From contig JAFTON010000105.1 in assembly GCA_017463765.1 (NCBI GenBank), forward strand, positions 1 through 43,957: a DNA stretch of 43,957 nucleotides, written 5' to 3'. The translations under genes and the position numbers were made by a program. The notes under the pieces are model-generated. The model was given only the letters and a program-made list of their open reading frames with translations, was not told the origin of the DNA and made no database searches. The first letter of the stretch is position 1; each line of letters begins with the position of its first letter. The DNA comes from Clostridia bacterium (GTDB lineage Bacteria; Bacillota; Clostridia; Oscillospirales; CAG-272). Below are positions 17,988 to 27,194 of the stretch, piece by piece.

Positions 17988-19286
17988 TCAAACGTTTCCG
18001 TAAACAAGCCAGAAATAAATGTACGCCGGAACAATTGCTGCAAGGGTGAAAGGAATACCGATACGAAAGAAGTCGCTGTTCTTTACGGTATATCCCTCCT
18101 TACGAAGAATGCCGATGCCCGTGATGTTTGCAGAAGCACCGATAGGTGTACAGTTGCCACCGAGGGTTGCTCCGGAAAGCAGACCGAAGTAAAGGATAGT
18201 AGGATCAATCTCCATAACTACAGCAAGAGTTGTTACAACGGGAAGCATGGTTGCTACGTAAGGGATATTATCAATAAATGCGGAAATAATCACCGATGCC
18301 CATACGATAACAGTGTAAAGCAGGAAGGGATTACCCCCACCAAGCTTTGCAAGAAGGCCGGCAACCTCATCAATAACACCCATGTTTGTAAGACCACCGA
18401 TAATAAGGAAAAGACCGAAGAGAAGTCCGATAGTCTCAAAATCAATTGCCTTGAGAGGATCAACAACAGCCTTGATATCCTTCTTTTTAATGCAGGAATA
18501 AACAAGCCCCACCACAAACATCGCAACACAGATAAGACCGTTGGTTATTGCAGGCTTCTCGGGAATAAAGGATGCGATAATAAGGAAAAGAATGCTTGCT
18601 CCAAGAAGTATGGTAGGAACGTAATCGGTTACAACTGTACGCTCCCCACTCTTTTCGATTGCGTTCTTCTCCTTACGGAACAGCCACGCGAGAATAAGCG
18701 CAGAAAGAATAGCACCGAGCTCTACTGCAAAGAAAATACTTGGTCTGCCCTTATACCAGAAGAAGTCAAGGAAGCTCATCTCTGCATAAGAGCCAAGCAT
18801 AATCGCAGTAGTATCACCTACAAGCGTTGCTGCACCCTGAAGGTTGGAGGAAACGGCAATACCAATGATAAACGGAACAGGATTGGTATCAAGCTTTTTA
18901 CAGATTGCAAGAGCAACCGGAGCAACCATAAGCACGGTAGCAACGTTGTCAACGAACGCAGAAATAATGCCTGCAAAAAGCGCAAGAGAGACTGCAGCCA
19001 TCTGCACGTTCGGAACCTTTGACATTACAAGATCTGCAAGAAGCGCCGGCATCTTACTCTCAATAAAGAGCTGCACAAGTCCCATAGTACCTGCTATCAT
19101 CAGCAATACGTTAAAATCAATAACTGCACCACTGTCACCAACGCTCATGATGAGATTCAGGTCAAAAGGAAGCATTCCACTGATTAAGAAAATCAGACCC
19201 GAACCAAGTGCGATAAGGGTACGGTATTTGCTGAAGATAAGCATCAGCACGTAAGTAATCGCAAATAAAACAATTGCAAGAATCAT
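17988..19286 (-). CDS. ArsB/NhaD-type ion transporter (SLC13/CitMHS-like superfamily)
   Basis: A 432-residue protein with about 11-12 membrane helices in two inverted halves. Each half contains the characteristic re-entrant phrase: ISAFVDNVATVLMVAPVALAI near residue 108 and ISAFIDNIPYVATMLPVV near 335, plus GATLGGNCTPIGASANITGI. This points to the ArsB/P-protein/NhaD branch, whose substrates include arsenite, protons/sodium and dicarboxylates; the substrate cannot be fixed from sequence. AAGGAGAT is well placed. Downstream of the KdpDE-like pair but separated from it by a terminator, so a regulatory link is only a possibility. Confidence 0.85.
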   Translation of the reverse strand: MILAIVLFAITYVLMLIFSKYRTLIALGSGLIFLISGMLPFDLNLIMSVGDSGAVIDFNVLLMIAGTMGLVQLFIESKMPALLADLVMSKVPNVQMAAVSLALFAGIISAFVDNVATVLMVAPVALAICKKLDTNPVPFIIGIAVSSNLQGAATLVGDTTAIMLGSYAEMSFLDFFWYKGRPSIFFAVELGAILSALILAWLFRKEKNAIEKSGERTVVTDYVPTILLGASILFLIIASFIPEKPAITNGLICVAMFVVGLVYSCIKKKDIKAVVDPLKAIDFETIGLLFGLFLIIGGLTNMGVIDEVAGLLAKLGGGNPFLLYTVIVWASVIISAFIDNIPYVATMLPVVTTLAVVMEIDPTILYFGLLSGATLGGNCTPIGASANITGIGILRKEGYTVKNSDFFRIGIPFTLAAIVPAYIYFWLVYGNV

Positions 19287-19352
19287 TTTTATCTCCTTAA
19301 ATTATGTGTATCATTATTATAATAGCATAACCTCGGTAAAGAGGCGGCAAAG

Positions 19353-19383
19353 AAAAAAGATCGCCGTGATTAACACAGCGATC
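19353..19383 (-). terminator. Terminator of the two-component operon
   Basis: GATCGC (19359-19364) pairs with GCGATC (19378-19383); on the minus strand it is followed by T6. It lies directly after the response regulator stop. Confidence 0.8.
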
Positions 19384-19389
19384 AAAAAA

Positions 19390-20100
19390 TCAACTCTCAT
19401 CCTGCAGGCGATATCCTACGCCAAGCTCATTTACGATATATTTATTATTCCCGGGACGCAGCCCCAGCTTTTTTCGGATATTAGCCATATTTACCTGCAG
19501 ACGTTTTATATTACCATCATCGGGATACTCTCGCCATACTGCTTTGATAATTGCAGAATAGGTCATCATCTTGCCACAGTGCTCGGACAGCAGAGCAATA
19601 ATATTATACTCGGTCTGGGTAAGCTTTATTTCCTCACCTCTGAGAAAAATACGTCTTGCATCATAATCGATAACCATATCCATAAGAGTAAATTTTGCAC
19701 CCGGCAGACGACCACCGTCAGAGCTGTGACAAAAGTTCCTGAGGCATGTTCTGACTCTTGCAAGCAGCTCTGCAGATCCAAAGGGCTTGGTAACAAAATC
19801 ATTTGCACCCAGATCAAGCAGCCTTACCTTCTCACTCTCATCACTTCTCGCAGACAGAACGATAAAAGGGGTCGAATCGCTCGATCTGACCTCGCTGAGA
19901 AAACTACTGCCATCTTTGTCAGGCAATCCCAAATCAAGAATTACAAGATCGGGAACGTAGGAAAAATACATCATTTTCGCCTCAGAACAGTTAGCTGCCA
20001 AAATAACCTGATAACCGTTTGCCTCAAGCAGAGCCGACATAAAGGTTCTTATATTTTCCTCATCCTCTACGAAGAGAATTTTATATCTGTTATTATTCAT
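19390..20100 (-). CDS. KdpE-like OmpR-family response regulator
   Basis: The 236-residue protein has a receiver domain (acidic pair in FVEDEEN, phospho-acceptor Asp56 in LVILDLGLPD, and later KPFG lysine) and a C-terminal winged-helix DNA-binding domain (EIKLTQTEYNIIALLSEH to MANIRKKLG...GVGYRL). Sequence flavour and pairing with a KdpD-like kinase indicate the KdpE branch. Its ATG overlaps the kinase stop (ATGA) and uses the AGGAGG inside the kinase tail. There is no kdpFABC potassium ATPase in the window, so the target genes are unknown; autoregulation through the palindrome upstream of the kinase is possible. Confidence 0.93.
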   Translation of the reverse strand: MNNNRYKILFVEDEENIRTFMSALLEANGYQVILAANCSEAKMMYFSYVPDLVILDLGLPDKDGSSFLSEVRSSDSTPFIVLSARSDESEKVRLLDLGANDFVTKPFGSAELLARVRTCLRNFCHSSDGGRLPGAKFTLMDMVIDYDARRIFLRGEEIKLTQTEYNIIALLSEHCGKMMTYSAIIKAVWREYPDDGNIKRLQVNMANIRKKLGLRPGNNKYIVNELGVGYRLQDES

Positions 20101-21167
20101 ATTTCCTCCTCATTAGGCTCTGACGCATCAAGAGTAAAGCTAAAAATCGCACCTCCGGACGAAGAGTTAGCTGCAGTAATGCTGCCACCGTGAGCCTTGA
20201 TTATTGTAGCACAAACCGACAGTCCTATGCCTGCATTACGCCTTTTTGCATCGGTGCTCTGCTCGGTTATATCATAATATCCCGTAAAAATCCTATCAAG
20301 TCGTTCTTTTTCTATACCACAGCCGTCATCGGAGATTTCAAAACGCGCAGATCCGTCATTAAGCTTAACCGTAAATGATATTTTTGTCATTCCCAAAGCG
20401 TGATGAACAGCATTTTCAAGAATATTAATTATAACCTGCTCTATCAGGATAGGGTCCATCGGAATGATTACTACCTCATCAGGAATGTCAATACTGAGTT
20501 TTACATCAGGATAGCGCTTTTTGAATTTTAATATTACCGAGTCAACAAGCTCCTCAAGCACCGTTGGTGATTTAATAAGCTTCACGTTACCACTGTCAAT
20601 ACGTGTAATGGAAAGCAAATTTTCCACCATACCGATAAGCCACTGGGAGTCATCCTTTATTCCCAGAATCATCTTGCGTTTGCTTTCGTCGCTTAAGCTA
20701 TCATAATTATCGATAATAGCCGAGCTTGAACCGTAAATGGTCGTAAGTGGCGTGCGAAGATCATGCGATACTGCTCTGAGAAGATTAGCGCGCATTTTTT
20801 CATGTTCTCCCTCTGCCTTAAGCTCCTGCCATTTTTTAAGCTTGGTTGTAAGTGCGCTTGTCATCAGTGAAATAACAATCATTATGAGAGCTGAAAAAAA
20901 GTTCTCGGGGATAGTGAAGTTAAAAGCAAAATAAGGAAACGTAAAGGCAAAATTTACAGCTATCACACCAAGAAAGGCTGTCAGAATACCGTACAGATAT
21001 CCGTCGGTAATCAGCGAGACGAGAAACACTGCAAATACGAAAACCGTTGTGATGTGCTCCTGCATCGTCAGCACGTCCTGCAAGACAAGGCTGATAAAAA
21101 ACGTCACCCCCAAGATCAAGAGCATAACAAGTGCGTTTTTAATATGCTTAAGAGTTTTTTCTCCCAT
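20097..21167 (-). CDS. KdpD-like sensor histidine kinase lacking the N-terminal KdpD/USP domains
   Basis: The 356-residue protein has four closely packed membrane helices (~residues 11-105, a DUF4118-like module as in KdpD), then HisKA with phospho-accepting His135 in AVSHDLRTPL, and HATPase_c with NILENAVHHA, SDDGCGIEKE and GIGLSVCATIIKAHGG. Full KdpD is ~900 residues and begins with cytosolic KdpD and universal-stress domains, which are absent here. It senses an unknown membrane-linked signal and phosphorylates the adjacent regulator. GGAAAGGA precedes ATG. A TATAAT lies upstream with a poor -35 box and an adjacent perfect palindrome, suggesting activator control. Confidence 0.92.
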   Translation of the reverse strand: MGEKTLKHIKNALVMLLILGVTFFISLVLQDVLTMQEHITTVFVFAVFLVSLITDGYLYGILTAFLGVIAVNFAFTFPYFAFNFTIPENFFSALIMIVISLMTSALTTKLKKWQELKAEGEHEKMRANLLRAVSHDLRTPLTTIYGSSSAIIDNYDSLSDESKRKMILGIKDDSQWLIGMVENLLSITRIDSGNVKLIKSPTVLEELVDSVILKFKKRYPDVKLSIDIPDEVVIIPMDPILIEQVIINILENAVHHALGMTKISFTVKLNDGSARFEISDDGCGIEKERLDRIFTGYYDITEQSTDAKRRNAGIGLSVCATIIKAHGGSITAANSSSGGAIFSFTLDASEPNEEEI

Positions 21168-21181
21168 TTAAAAATCCTTTC

Positions 21182-21240
21182 CAATGCTTTACGTTTCATT
21201 ATACCACAACAGTGGTTAAGATTTGGCAAAGCATTGCTTT
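21182..21240 (-). promoter_or_regulatory. Candidate operator region of the KdpDE-like operon
   Basis: TATAAT (minus strand, 21198-21203) has only CCAAAT at the -35 position. Next to that, at 21228-21240, lies the perfect palindrome AAAGC-ATT-GCTTT. A 9-base half of it (CAATGCTTT, 21182-21190) recurs downstream of the -10 element, making a 9-bp inverted repeat that flanks the promoter. Confidence 0.5.
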
Positions 21241-21249
21241 ATCGTTTTA

Positions 21250-21282
21250 AAAACGGGACAGATTTATATTCTGCCCCGTTTT
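21250..21282 (-). terminator. Terminator of the aminotransferase gene
   Basis: AAAACGGGACAG (21250-21261) pairs with CTGCCCCGTTTT (21271-21282) with a single mismatch, just after the minus-strand stop at 21287. Confidence 0.8.
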
Positions 21283-21286
21283 ATCT

Positions 21287-22564
21287 TTAGCTTTTTAAAT
21301 AAGTTTCAAGCGCAGCAAGCTTAACTGCAAGGACGAGAATATCCGTAGCAACCTCTACCTCTGCATCGGTCGGATAGGTTGGAGCGATACGCAAATTCTT
21401 ATCCTGAGGATCTATGCCGTAAGGGTAAGTAGCACCGACGGCAGTAAGAGTAACCCCTGCCTCCTCCATAAGCTGATACACACGCTTTGCAGTTCCGGGA
21501 AGCACGTTAAGGTTAACAAAATAACCACCGTTAGGCTCGGTCCATTCTGCAATATCAAGTCCACGGAGATTATCAAGTGCCTTGAAAGTGATCTCAAATT
21601 TCCTGCCAATAAACTCGGCAAGAATTTTCATATGATTATCAAGAGTAGCTTTATCCTTAAAGTAGGTGGTATGTCTGAGCTGATTAAGCTTATCATAACC
21701 GATAGTCTGAACTCCGAGGAACTGTGCAATATGCTGCAGGTTGGCCGGAGAGGCAGCCAGCATTGCTACACCTCCACCCGGGAATGTGATTTTCGAAGTA
21801 GATGCGAAATAGAAAATTCTGTCAAGATTCCCATACTTCTCTGCCTCGGTGAATATATCAAGCAGCTTGTCACACTCACCACGGAAATTATGCACTGCGT
21901 AGGCGTTATCCCACATAATACGGAAGTCGGGGGCTGCGCACTCCATAGAAGCAAGCCTGCGCACAGTATCGTCGGAATAGGTATTACCGGAAGGATTAGA
22001 ATACTTCGGTACACACCATATGCCCTTCACCGTCGGATCCTTTACAATAGCCTCAACCATATCCATATCAGGACCGGTTGGAGTCATGGGAACAGAAATC
22101 AACTCAAATCCGAAAAGCTCGGTCATTTTAAAATGTCTGTCATAGCCCGGGGTTACGCAGATCCATTTTTTCACAGGCTCCTTGCACCAGGGGCGTCTTG
22201 AACCGAGAACTCCGAAAAGCATAGCTCTTGCGAGAGTATCATACATAAGCTGAAGGGAGGAATTTCCTCCAACGGTAATGTACTCGGTTTTAATTCCAAG
22301 CATATCCGCGAAAAGCTGCTTCATCTCGGGGATACCGTCAAGAACACCGTAGTTTCGACAGTCAACGCCATTTATCGAAAAACACTTTTCTCTCGGTCTT
22401 GCTTCCGAAAGAAGAGGCAAACTGATATCAAGCTGATCGGAATTGGGCTTTCCACGAGAAAGATCAAGCTTTAATCCTTTCGCCTTATAATCATTATATT
22501 TTTCGAGCACCTGACGGTACTCATGTTGAAGCTCTGACCTTGTAAGGTCTGAATATTTTTTCAT
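21287..22564 (-). CDS. PLP-dependent aspartate aminotransferase, subgroup Ic type
   Basis: The 425-residue enzyme has fold-type I landmarks: GGNSSLQLMYD near residue 99, PKYSNPSGNTYSD near 186, the DNAY segment near 219, and the PLP lysine Lys258 in STSKITFPGGG. The opening (LSRGKPNSDQLDIS) and these phrases match the type Ic aspartate aminotransferase group exemplified by Corynebacterium AspT, rather than AspC. Transamination of aspartate with 2-oxoglutarate is the expected reaction. It is monocistronic, with a promoter 85 bases upstream and a terminator. Confidence 0.9.
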   Translation of the reverse strand: MKKYSDLTRSELQHEYRQVLEKYNDYKAKGLKLDLSRGKPNSDQLDISLPLLSEARPREKCFSINGVDCRNYGVLDGIPEMKQLFADMLGIKTEYITVGGNSSLQLMYDTLARAMLFGVLGSRRPWCKEPVKKWICVTPGYDRHFKMTELFGFELISVPMTPTGPDMDMVEAIVKDPTVKGIWCVPKYSNPSGNTYSDDTVRRLASMECAAPDFRIMWDNAYAVHNFRGECDKLLDIFTEAEKYGNLDRIFYFASTSKITFPGGGVAMLAASPANLQHIAQFLGVQTIGYDKLNQLRHTTYFKDKATLDNHMKILAEFIGRKFEITFKALDNLRGLDIAEWTEPNGGYFVNLNVLPGTAKRVYQLMEEAGVTLTAVGATYPYGIDPQDKNLRIAPTYPTDAEVEVATDILVLAVKLAALETYLKS

Positions 22565-22649
22565 TATTTATATACCTTTTTGCACTTTTTGAAGGTTTTT
22601 TTGATAAAAATTTCATTTTTTAGAGGTTTTTATCCAAAATCACCCCTTT

Positions 22650-22678
22650 ATTATAGTATATTATGAAGGATTTTTCAA
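22650..22678 (-). promoter_or_regulatory. Aminotransferase promoter
   Basis: Minus strand TTGAAA (22673-22678), 17-base spacer, TATAAT (22650-22655). The predicted leader of ~85 bases is very A/T-rich and unstructured by eye. Confidence 0.75.
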
Positions 22679-22744
22679 GTGATTTTGCAAAATTTTCAAA
22701 AAATTATTTATTTTCAAAAAAATCAGTTGAGCAGGTAAAATATC

Positions 22745-22773
22745 TTGACAAAAACTCAAATTTGATTTATAAT
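22745..22773 (+). promoter_or_regulatory. proS promoter
   Basis: TTGACA (22745-22750), 17-base spacer, TATAAT (22768-22773). The ~40-base leader is too short for a T-box. Confidence 0.87.
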
Positions 22774-22819
22774 TTAATCTGTATGAATATTTTTTGATTT
22801 TGAAAGGACAGACTGTTTT

Positions 22820-24268
22820 ATGGCAGGTAATGACAAGAACAAGAAAATGGTTACCGAAATCACCTCTATGGATGAGGATTTCGCTAAGTGGTATACCGAT
22901 ATTGTTAAAAAAGCAGACCTTATTGACTATTCCAGCGTTAAGGGATGTATGATTATCCGTCCCTACGGATATGCAATCTGGGAGAATATACAGAGAATTC
23001 TTGATACAAAATTCAAGGAACTTGGACACGAGAACGTTTATATGCCCATGTTTATTCCCGAATCGCTTCTTCAGAAGGAGAAGGATCACGTTGCAGGCTT
23101 TGCGCCCGAGGTTGCATGGGTTACTCACGGTGGCAACGAGAAGCTTACCGAGCGTCTTTGCGTTCGTCCCACATCCGAGACCCTCTTCTGCGAGCATTAT
23201 GCTAACGTAATCAAATCCTACAGAGATCTTCCCAAGCTTTACAATCAGTGGTGCTCTGTTGTGCGTTGGGAAAAAACCACACGTCCCTTCCTCAGATCCC
23301 GTGAGTTCCTCTGGCAGGAGGGTCACACCATGCATGCAACAGCAGAGGAAGCGCGCGAGGAGACCGTACAGATGCTCAACGTATACGCAGACTTCCACGA
23401 AAAGGAGCTTGCTATTCCCGTTATTAAGGGTGTAAAGACTCCCTCCGATAAGTTTGCAGGTGCTGAGGATACATACTGCATCGAGGCACTTATGCATGAC
23501 GGTAAGGCACTTCAGGCAGCTACCTCTCACTATTTCGGTGACGGCTTCGCACGTGCGTTCGATATAACCTTCACCTCCAAGGACAACAAGCTTGAGTATC
23601 CTCACCAGACCTCTTGGGGCTGTACCACCAGAATGATCGGTGGTATCATCATGACACACGGCGATGACAACGGTCTTGTTCTCCCCCCTGCAGTCGCTCC
23701 CATTCAGGTAGTAATCATTCCCGTTGCAATCCATAAGGAAGGCGTTCTTGAAAAGGCGCAGGAGCTTAAGGACAGACTTGTTAAGGCAGGCGTTCGTGTT
23801 AAGCTTGATGACAGTGATCAATCTCCCGGCTGGAAGTACGCTGAGTACGAAATGAAGGGTGTTCCCCTTCGTGTTGAGATCGGACCCCGTGATATTGAGG
23901 GTGGTCAGTTTGTTGTAGTAACAAGACATAACCGTGAGAAGACCTTTGCTGCTATCGACAATCTTGAAGAGGTAATCGCACAGAAGCTTGTTGAAGTACG
24001 TGACGGTATGTATGAGAAGGCTCTTGCAAACCGTGAGAGACGCACCTATGCATGTAAGAACATAGACGAGATCAATGCTGCCCTTCTTGCCGGTGACGGA
24101 TTCGTTAAGGCAATGTGGTGTGGTGATGAAGAGTGCGAGGATAAGGTTAAGGAGCTTTCCGGCGTTGGCTCACGTTGCATTCCCTTCGATCAGGAGAATA
24201 TATCTGACAAGTGTGTATGCTGTGGCAGAGAGGCAAAGAAGCTTGTTTACTGGGGCAAGGCATATTAA
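22820..24268 (+). CDS. proS: Prolyl-tRNA synthetase, short archaeal/eukaryotic-like type
   Basis: The 482-residue class II synthetase has motif 2 around [20 protein letters not shown] (shown in part; residues ~150-170), motif 1 in the [14 protein letters not shown] region, the anticodon-binding domain (~280-390), and the extra C-terminal zinc-like domain with cysteines in CGDEECED and CVCCGR, ending in the signature tyrosine of WGKAY. This is the ProS type 3 architecture without the bacterial editing insertion. It charges tRNA-Pro. GAAAGGA precedes the ATG. The degenerate biotin-ligase-like gene follows at 43 bases and is probably co-transcribed. A 422-codon antisense open frame across it is a codon-bias artefact. 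Confidence 0.97.
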   Translation: MAGNDKNKKMVTEITSMDEDFAKWYTDIVKKADLIDYSSVKGCMIIRPYGYAIWENIQRILDTKFKELGHENVYMPMFIPESLLQKEKDHVAGFAPEVAWVTHGGNEKLTERLCVRPTSETLFCEHYANVIKSYRDLPKLYNQWCSVVRWEKTTRPFLRSREFLWQEGHTMHATAEEAREETVQMLNVYADFHEKELAIPVIKGVKTPSDKFAGAEDTYCIEALMHDGKALQAATSHYFGDGFARAFDITFTSKDNKLEYPHQTSWGCTTRMIGGIIMTHGDDNGLVLPPAVAPIQVVIIPVAIHKEGVLEKAQELKDRLVKAGVRVKLDDSDQSPGWKYAEYEMKGVPLRVEIGPRDIEGGQFVVVTRHNREKTFAAIDNLEEVIAQKLVEVRDGMYEKALANRERRTYACKNIDEINAALLAGDGFVKAMWCGDEECEDKVKELSGVGSRCIPFDQENISDKCVCCGREAKKLVYWGKAY

Positions 24269-24311
24269 TTGATTTTTACTTTGATTATTGCTGAAAGGAG
24301 ATGGCAGGATT

Positions 24312-25094
24312 ATGGGCGAAGCAAAAACCCTTACCTTCCGTGCAGCTGACGGAAATACCGTAAAGCTTGAATATCACGAATCACTGCCATCGACAGCAGG
24401 ATTAGCAAGAGAATATGCTAAGGCAGGATATCCCGACAGATATGCTGTTTTCACAGAGAAGCAAACGGCTGTTTCTGCCTCGGGTGAGATTCTTTCCGGA
24501 AATGATAGCGAAAACGGACTCTTTCTCTCCTGCATACTTCGTCCTTCCTTATTCTGTTCTCAGGCAGGATGTCTCGGTCCTCTTAGTGCCGTTGCACTGG
24601 CTGCAGCACTTGAAGAGCATACAATGAGAGATGTTGGAATCGGCTGGATCAGCGATATTTACTGTGACGGTGTCAGGGTCGGATGCACCTCTGTAGAGAG
24701 TAAGCTTGACAGCTTCAGCTCCTTTGAATACATTATCGTAAGCTTTTCTGTAAAAATTGATACCAAGAGATTTACACCACGTCTTACCGACATGGTACGG
24801 CGCGTGTTTGAGGAAGAAAATCAGTCCATTGCAATGATAATGGCAAAAACCGTTCTGAACAGATTCTTTGTCATATACAGAGACGTTAAAGCTCCCGAGA
24901 AGCATCTCAGCAACTACGCCTTCAGATTTGTTCTTAAAGATAAAAAGATCAAGTTTATTGAGGATGGAAAAAAGAAGTCTGCCAGAATTATTGAGCTTAA
25001 TAAAGATAATATTTCTCTTGTTATCGAAACCAAAGACGGACGTAGAATTAACGTAACATCAAGGTCATCGGTAATAATCCCAAACAAAATATAA
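24312..25094 (+). CDS. Degenerate biotin-protein-ligase-like (BPL/LplA fold) protein
   Basis: The start is placed at ATG 24312, with AAAGGAG 11 bases before it; a TTG at 24288 would overlap that site. The 260 residues follow the BirA catalytic-domain order: LPSTAGLAREYA (usual STN..A), TEKQTAV, GLFLSCILRPSL, AVALAAALEEH, GWISDIYCDGVRVGCTSVES (usual KWPND..dGkKvgGiL.E) and YIIVSFSVKI. However, the biotin/AMP loop GRGRxGR is replaced by a non-basic stretch, and the catalytic KWPND lysine and the second lysine are lost. It is therefore probably inactive as a biotin ligase. The last ~65 residues form a small beta-domain like the BPL C-terminal domain. It likely shares the proS transcript. Confidence 0.7.
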   Translation: MGEAKTLTFRAADGNTVKLEYHESLPSTAGLAREYAKAGYPDRYAVFTEKQTAVSASGEILSGNDSENGLFLSCILRPSLFCSQAGCLGPLSAVALAAALEEHTMRDVGIGWISDIYCDGVRVGCTSVESKLDSFSSFEYIIVSFSVKIDTKRFTPRLTDMVRRVFEEENQSIAMIMAKTVLNRFFVIYRDVKAPEKHLSNYAFRFVLKDKKIKFIEDGKKKSARIIELNKDNISLVIETKDGRRINVTSRSSVIIPNKI

Positions 25095-25100
25095 TGAACT

Positions 25101-25147
25101 CTCCCGAGCTGATATCGAAAGATTAAGACTCGGGAGTTATTTTTTTA
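25101..25147 (+). terminator. Terminator after the proS-BPL-like unit
   Basis: CTCCCGAG (25101-25108) pairs with CTCGGGAG (25129-25136), followed by TTATTTTTTT. The M50 gene begins 47 bases later. Confidence 0.85.
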
Positions 25148-25193
25148 TACTCAAAAATATAGAATATACTATTAAAACAAACGAGGAGAAAAA

Positions 25194-25811
25194 ATGTACA
25201 AACCAAAACGCAAGAGCCTTATCATAGAGCTGTCAAACAGGTTGTGTTCAATTCTGCCTGTATTTTTCTGGCTGTTTCTGATTTTCGGGTTTGAGGAGCC
25301 AATTATGGCAATCGTTACAATATGCTCTGCGCTTTTACATGAAATGGGGCATATCGGTTACATAATGATTGCTAAACGTATAAATCCGGATATCAGGGGC
25401 GTTGTATCGGGCTTCAGAATCCGAAGTGGTGGAAATCTTTCCTACGATGAAGAAATACGAACCTATCTTTCAGGCCCTGCAGTAAATGTTCTGCTCTTTG
25501 TTCTCTGCTCTTTTCTAGGGCTCATTTCAGAGGATTTGTTCTTTATGGCAGCCTTTATAAACCTTGCCACTGCTCTTTCAAATCTGTTGCCCATAGATGG
25601 CTATGACGGCTACGGTGCAATTATGGCAATGATTAATAAGCATGAGCTTGGCGACTCAGCTGTGCGCTGCCTTACCTATCTTTCAACGGCGCTTGTCTTT
25701 ATTTTCTGCATTTTCTCGCTATATTTGCTTGACCGACGTGGTGAGGGGTTCTGGATTTTTGCAGTTCTCTTCTTTTCAATGCTGAAATGCATTAAGAAAT
25801 CAATAGATTGA
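25194..25811 (+). CDS. M50-family (site-2 protease-like) membrane metalloprotease
   Basis: The 205-residue membrane protein has the zinc motif HEMGH (His49, Glu50, His53) in its second hydrophobic segment and the second M50 motif NLLPIDGYDG (residues ~130-139) whose Asp completes the metal site. Other segments (LSGPAVNVLLFVLCSFLGL) match the SpoIVFB/short S2P group. These enzymes cleave membrane-embedded substrates, often anti-sigma or pro-sigma factors; the substrate here is not evident. There is no PDZ or CBS domain. The ribosome site GAGGAG is well spaced. A clear promoter was not found after the preceding terminator. Confidence 0.92.
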   Translation: MYKPKRKSLIIELSNRLCSILPVFFWLFLIFGFEEPIMAIVTICSALLHEMGHIGYIMIAKRINPDIRGVVSGFRIRSGGNLSYDEEIRTYLSGPAVNVLLFVLCSFLGLISEDLFFMAAFINLATALSNLLPIDGYDGYGAIMAMINKHELGDSAVRCLTYLSTALVFIFCIFSLYLLDRRGEGFWIFAVLFFSMLKCIKKSID

Positions 25812-25954
25812 CATTTTTAAAGATTTTGGGAGATTTTGGGAGTTAAACAGAGATTTCGTGAGTATTTGAGGTTTTTTGTAAGAAAAAATCTGTCAAAATA
25901 GCGATAATCACGGCTAATCCCATAAAAAAAAGAAAAGAAAATATAAAAAAACTA

Positions 25955-25983
25955 TTGCAAATATAAAATCTTTTTGCTATAAT
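25955..25983 (+). promoter_or_regulatory. potABCD promoter
   Basis: TTGCAA (25955-25960), 17-base spacer, TATAAT (25978-25983). The ~86-base leader contains a weak all-A/T inverted repeat (TATATAT at 25998-26004 with ATATATA at 26014-26020). The 260 bases before potA otherwise hold only a 10-bp tandem duplication (25821-25840). Confidence 0.75.
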
Positions 25984-26075
25984 TAACGCTGTCAAGCTAT
26001 ATATTGTTTTTTGATATATAACGACAAATAAAAGCACCTTGTGTGTTTCGGGAAAGGATTTGAGATTTTAAGAAA

Positions 26076-27194
26076 ATGGCAAAGCTCATTGAGTTGAAAG
26101 GAATTTCAAAATCTTATGACGGCGAAAAGGTTATCGACGGTATGAACCTTTATATCCGTGACGGTGAATTTATCACCCTGCTCGGTCCGTCGGGATGTGG
26201 TAAGACAACCACGCTTCGAATTATAGGCGGCTTTGAGACGGCTGACGAAGGCACTCTCTATTTTGACGGAGTGGAAATCAGCGATGTTCCCGCTTACAAA
26301 AGGCATATTAACACCGTATTCCAGAAATATGCCCTGTTCCCTCATCTTAATGTTTATGAGAATATTGCGTTCCCCCTCAGACTTAAAAAGAAGTCGGAGG
26401 ATGAGATAAAGACACGTGTTACGGAAATGCTTAAGATGGTTGCTCTCTCGGGATTTGAAAATAAGAGCGTAAGCACCCTTTCGGGTGGTCAGCAGCAGCG
26501 AGTTGCGATTGCGAGAGCTCTTATTTCTCATCCGAAGGTACTGCTCCTTGACGAGCCTCTCGGTGCCCTCGACCTTAAGCTGCGTAAGGATATGCAGAAC
26601 GAGCTTAAGACTATCCAGCAGGCAATCGGAATTACATTCATTTACGTTACACACGACCAGGAAGAAGCTCTTTCTATGTCAGACACCATTGTGGTTATGG
26701 CAGACGGTGAAATCCAGCAGATAGGCACTCCTACAGATATTTATAATGAACCCAAGAACGCCTTCGTTGCCGACTTTATCGGCGAGAGTAATATCATTGA
26801 CGGAGTTATGCTTGAGGACAAGCGTGTTCGCTTCTCTCACCATACGTTTGAGTGTGTTGACGGTGGATATGAAGCCAACGAGCCTGTTGACGTTGTTGTA
26901 AGACCAGAGGACGTTGACGTTGTTGAACCCGAAAAGGGTATGCTCACCGGCAAGGTTACAAGCGTTACCTTCAAGGGTGTTCACTACGAGATTATCGTTG
27001 ATATCAAGGGCTTCAAATGGATGATACAGTCCACCGACTACGTTGCTCCCGAAGCTACTATCGGTCTTTTCATTGAGCCTGAGGCTATTCATATTATGAA
27101 GAAATCCAAGTATTCGGGCAAATTCGGCGACTATTCTTCCTTCTCGGACGAGCTTGATCAGCTCTCGGATGCGGATACCGCAGAGGAGTTCTGA
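26076..27194 (+). CDS. potA: Spermidine/putrescine ABC transporter ATP-binding protein
   Basis: The 372-residue ATPase has Walker [10 protein letters not shown] (37-45), signature [15 protein letters not shown], Walker [12 protein letters not shown] and the H-loop YVTHDQEEA, followed by a TOBE domain (~240-345). With PotB and PotC it energises polyamine uptake. A ~25-residue acidic tail ([14 protein letters not shown]) follows. The nearest strong ribosome site (GGAAAGGA, 26051-26058) is 17 bases upstream, which is long; initiation may be weak or use a local AAGAAA. Its stop overlaps the potB start by one base. Confidence 0.96.
   Translation: MAKLIELKGISKSYDGEKVIDGMNLYIRDGEFITLLGPSGCGKTTTLRIIGGFETADEGTLYFDGVEISDVPAYKRHINTVFQKYALFPHLNVYENIAFPLRLKKKSEDEIKTRVTEMLKMVALSGFENKSVSTLSGGQQQRVAIARALISHPKVLLLDEPLGALDLKLRKDMQNELKTIQQAIGITFIYVTHDQEEALSMSDTIVVMADGEIQQIGTPTDIYNEPKNAFVADFIGESNIIDGVMLEDKRVRFSHHTFECVDGGYEANEPVDVVVRPEDVDVVEPEKGMLTGKVTSVTFKGVHYEIIVDIKGFKWMIQSTDYVAPEATIGLFIEPEAIHIMKKSKYSGKFGDYSSFSDELDQLSDADTAEEF

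Noticed and set aside
17982..19022. 346-codon plus-strand open frame rich in Cys/Asn/Lys
   Set aside because: It is the shadow of the ArsB/NhaD-type transporter gene; its composition is that of reversed membrane-protein codons.
22565..22819. T-box or other leader upstream of proS
   Set aside because: The promoter leaves only ~40 bases of leader with no specifier or antiterminator structure.
22661..23929. 422-codon minus-strand open frame across proS
   Set aside because: It lies wholly antisense to a clear prolyl-tRNA synthetase, has no ribosome site or recognisable domain, and arises from codon bias.
24288..24311. TTG start for the biotin-ligase-like gene
   Set aside because: This TTG overlaps the AAAGGAG that serves the ATG at 24312, so the ATG form is preferred.
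25821..25840. 10-bp tandem AGATTTTGGG as a regulatory site
   Set aside because: It lies over 110 bases upstream of the pot promoter, with no further copies; a chance duplication is as likely.
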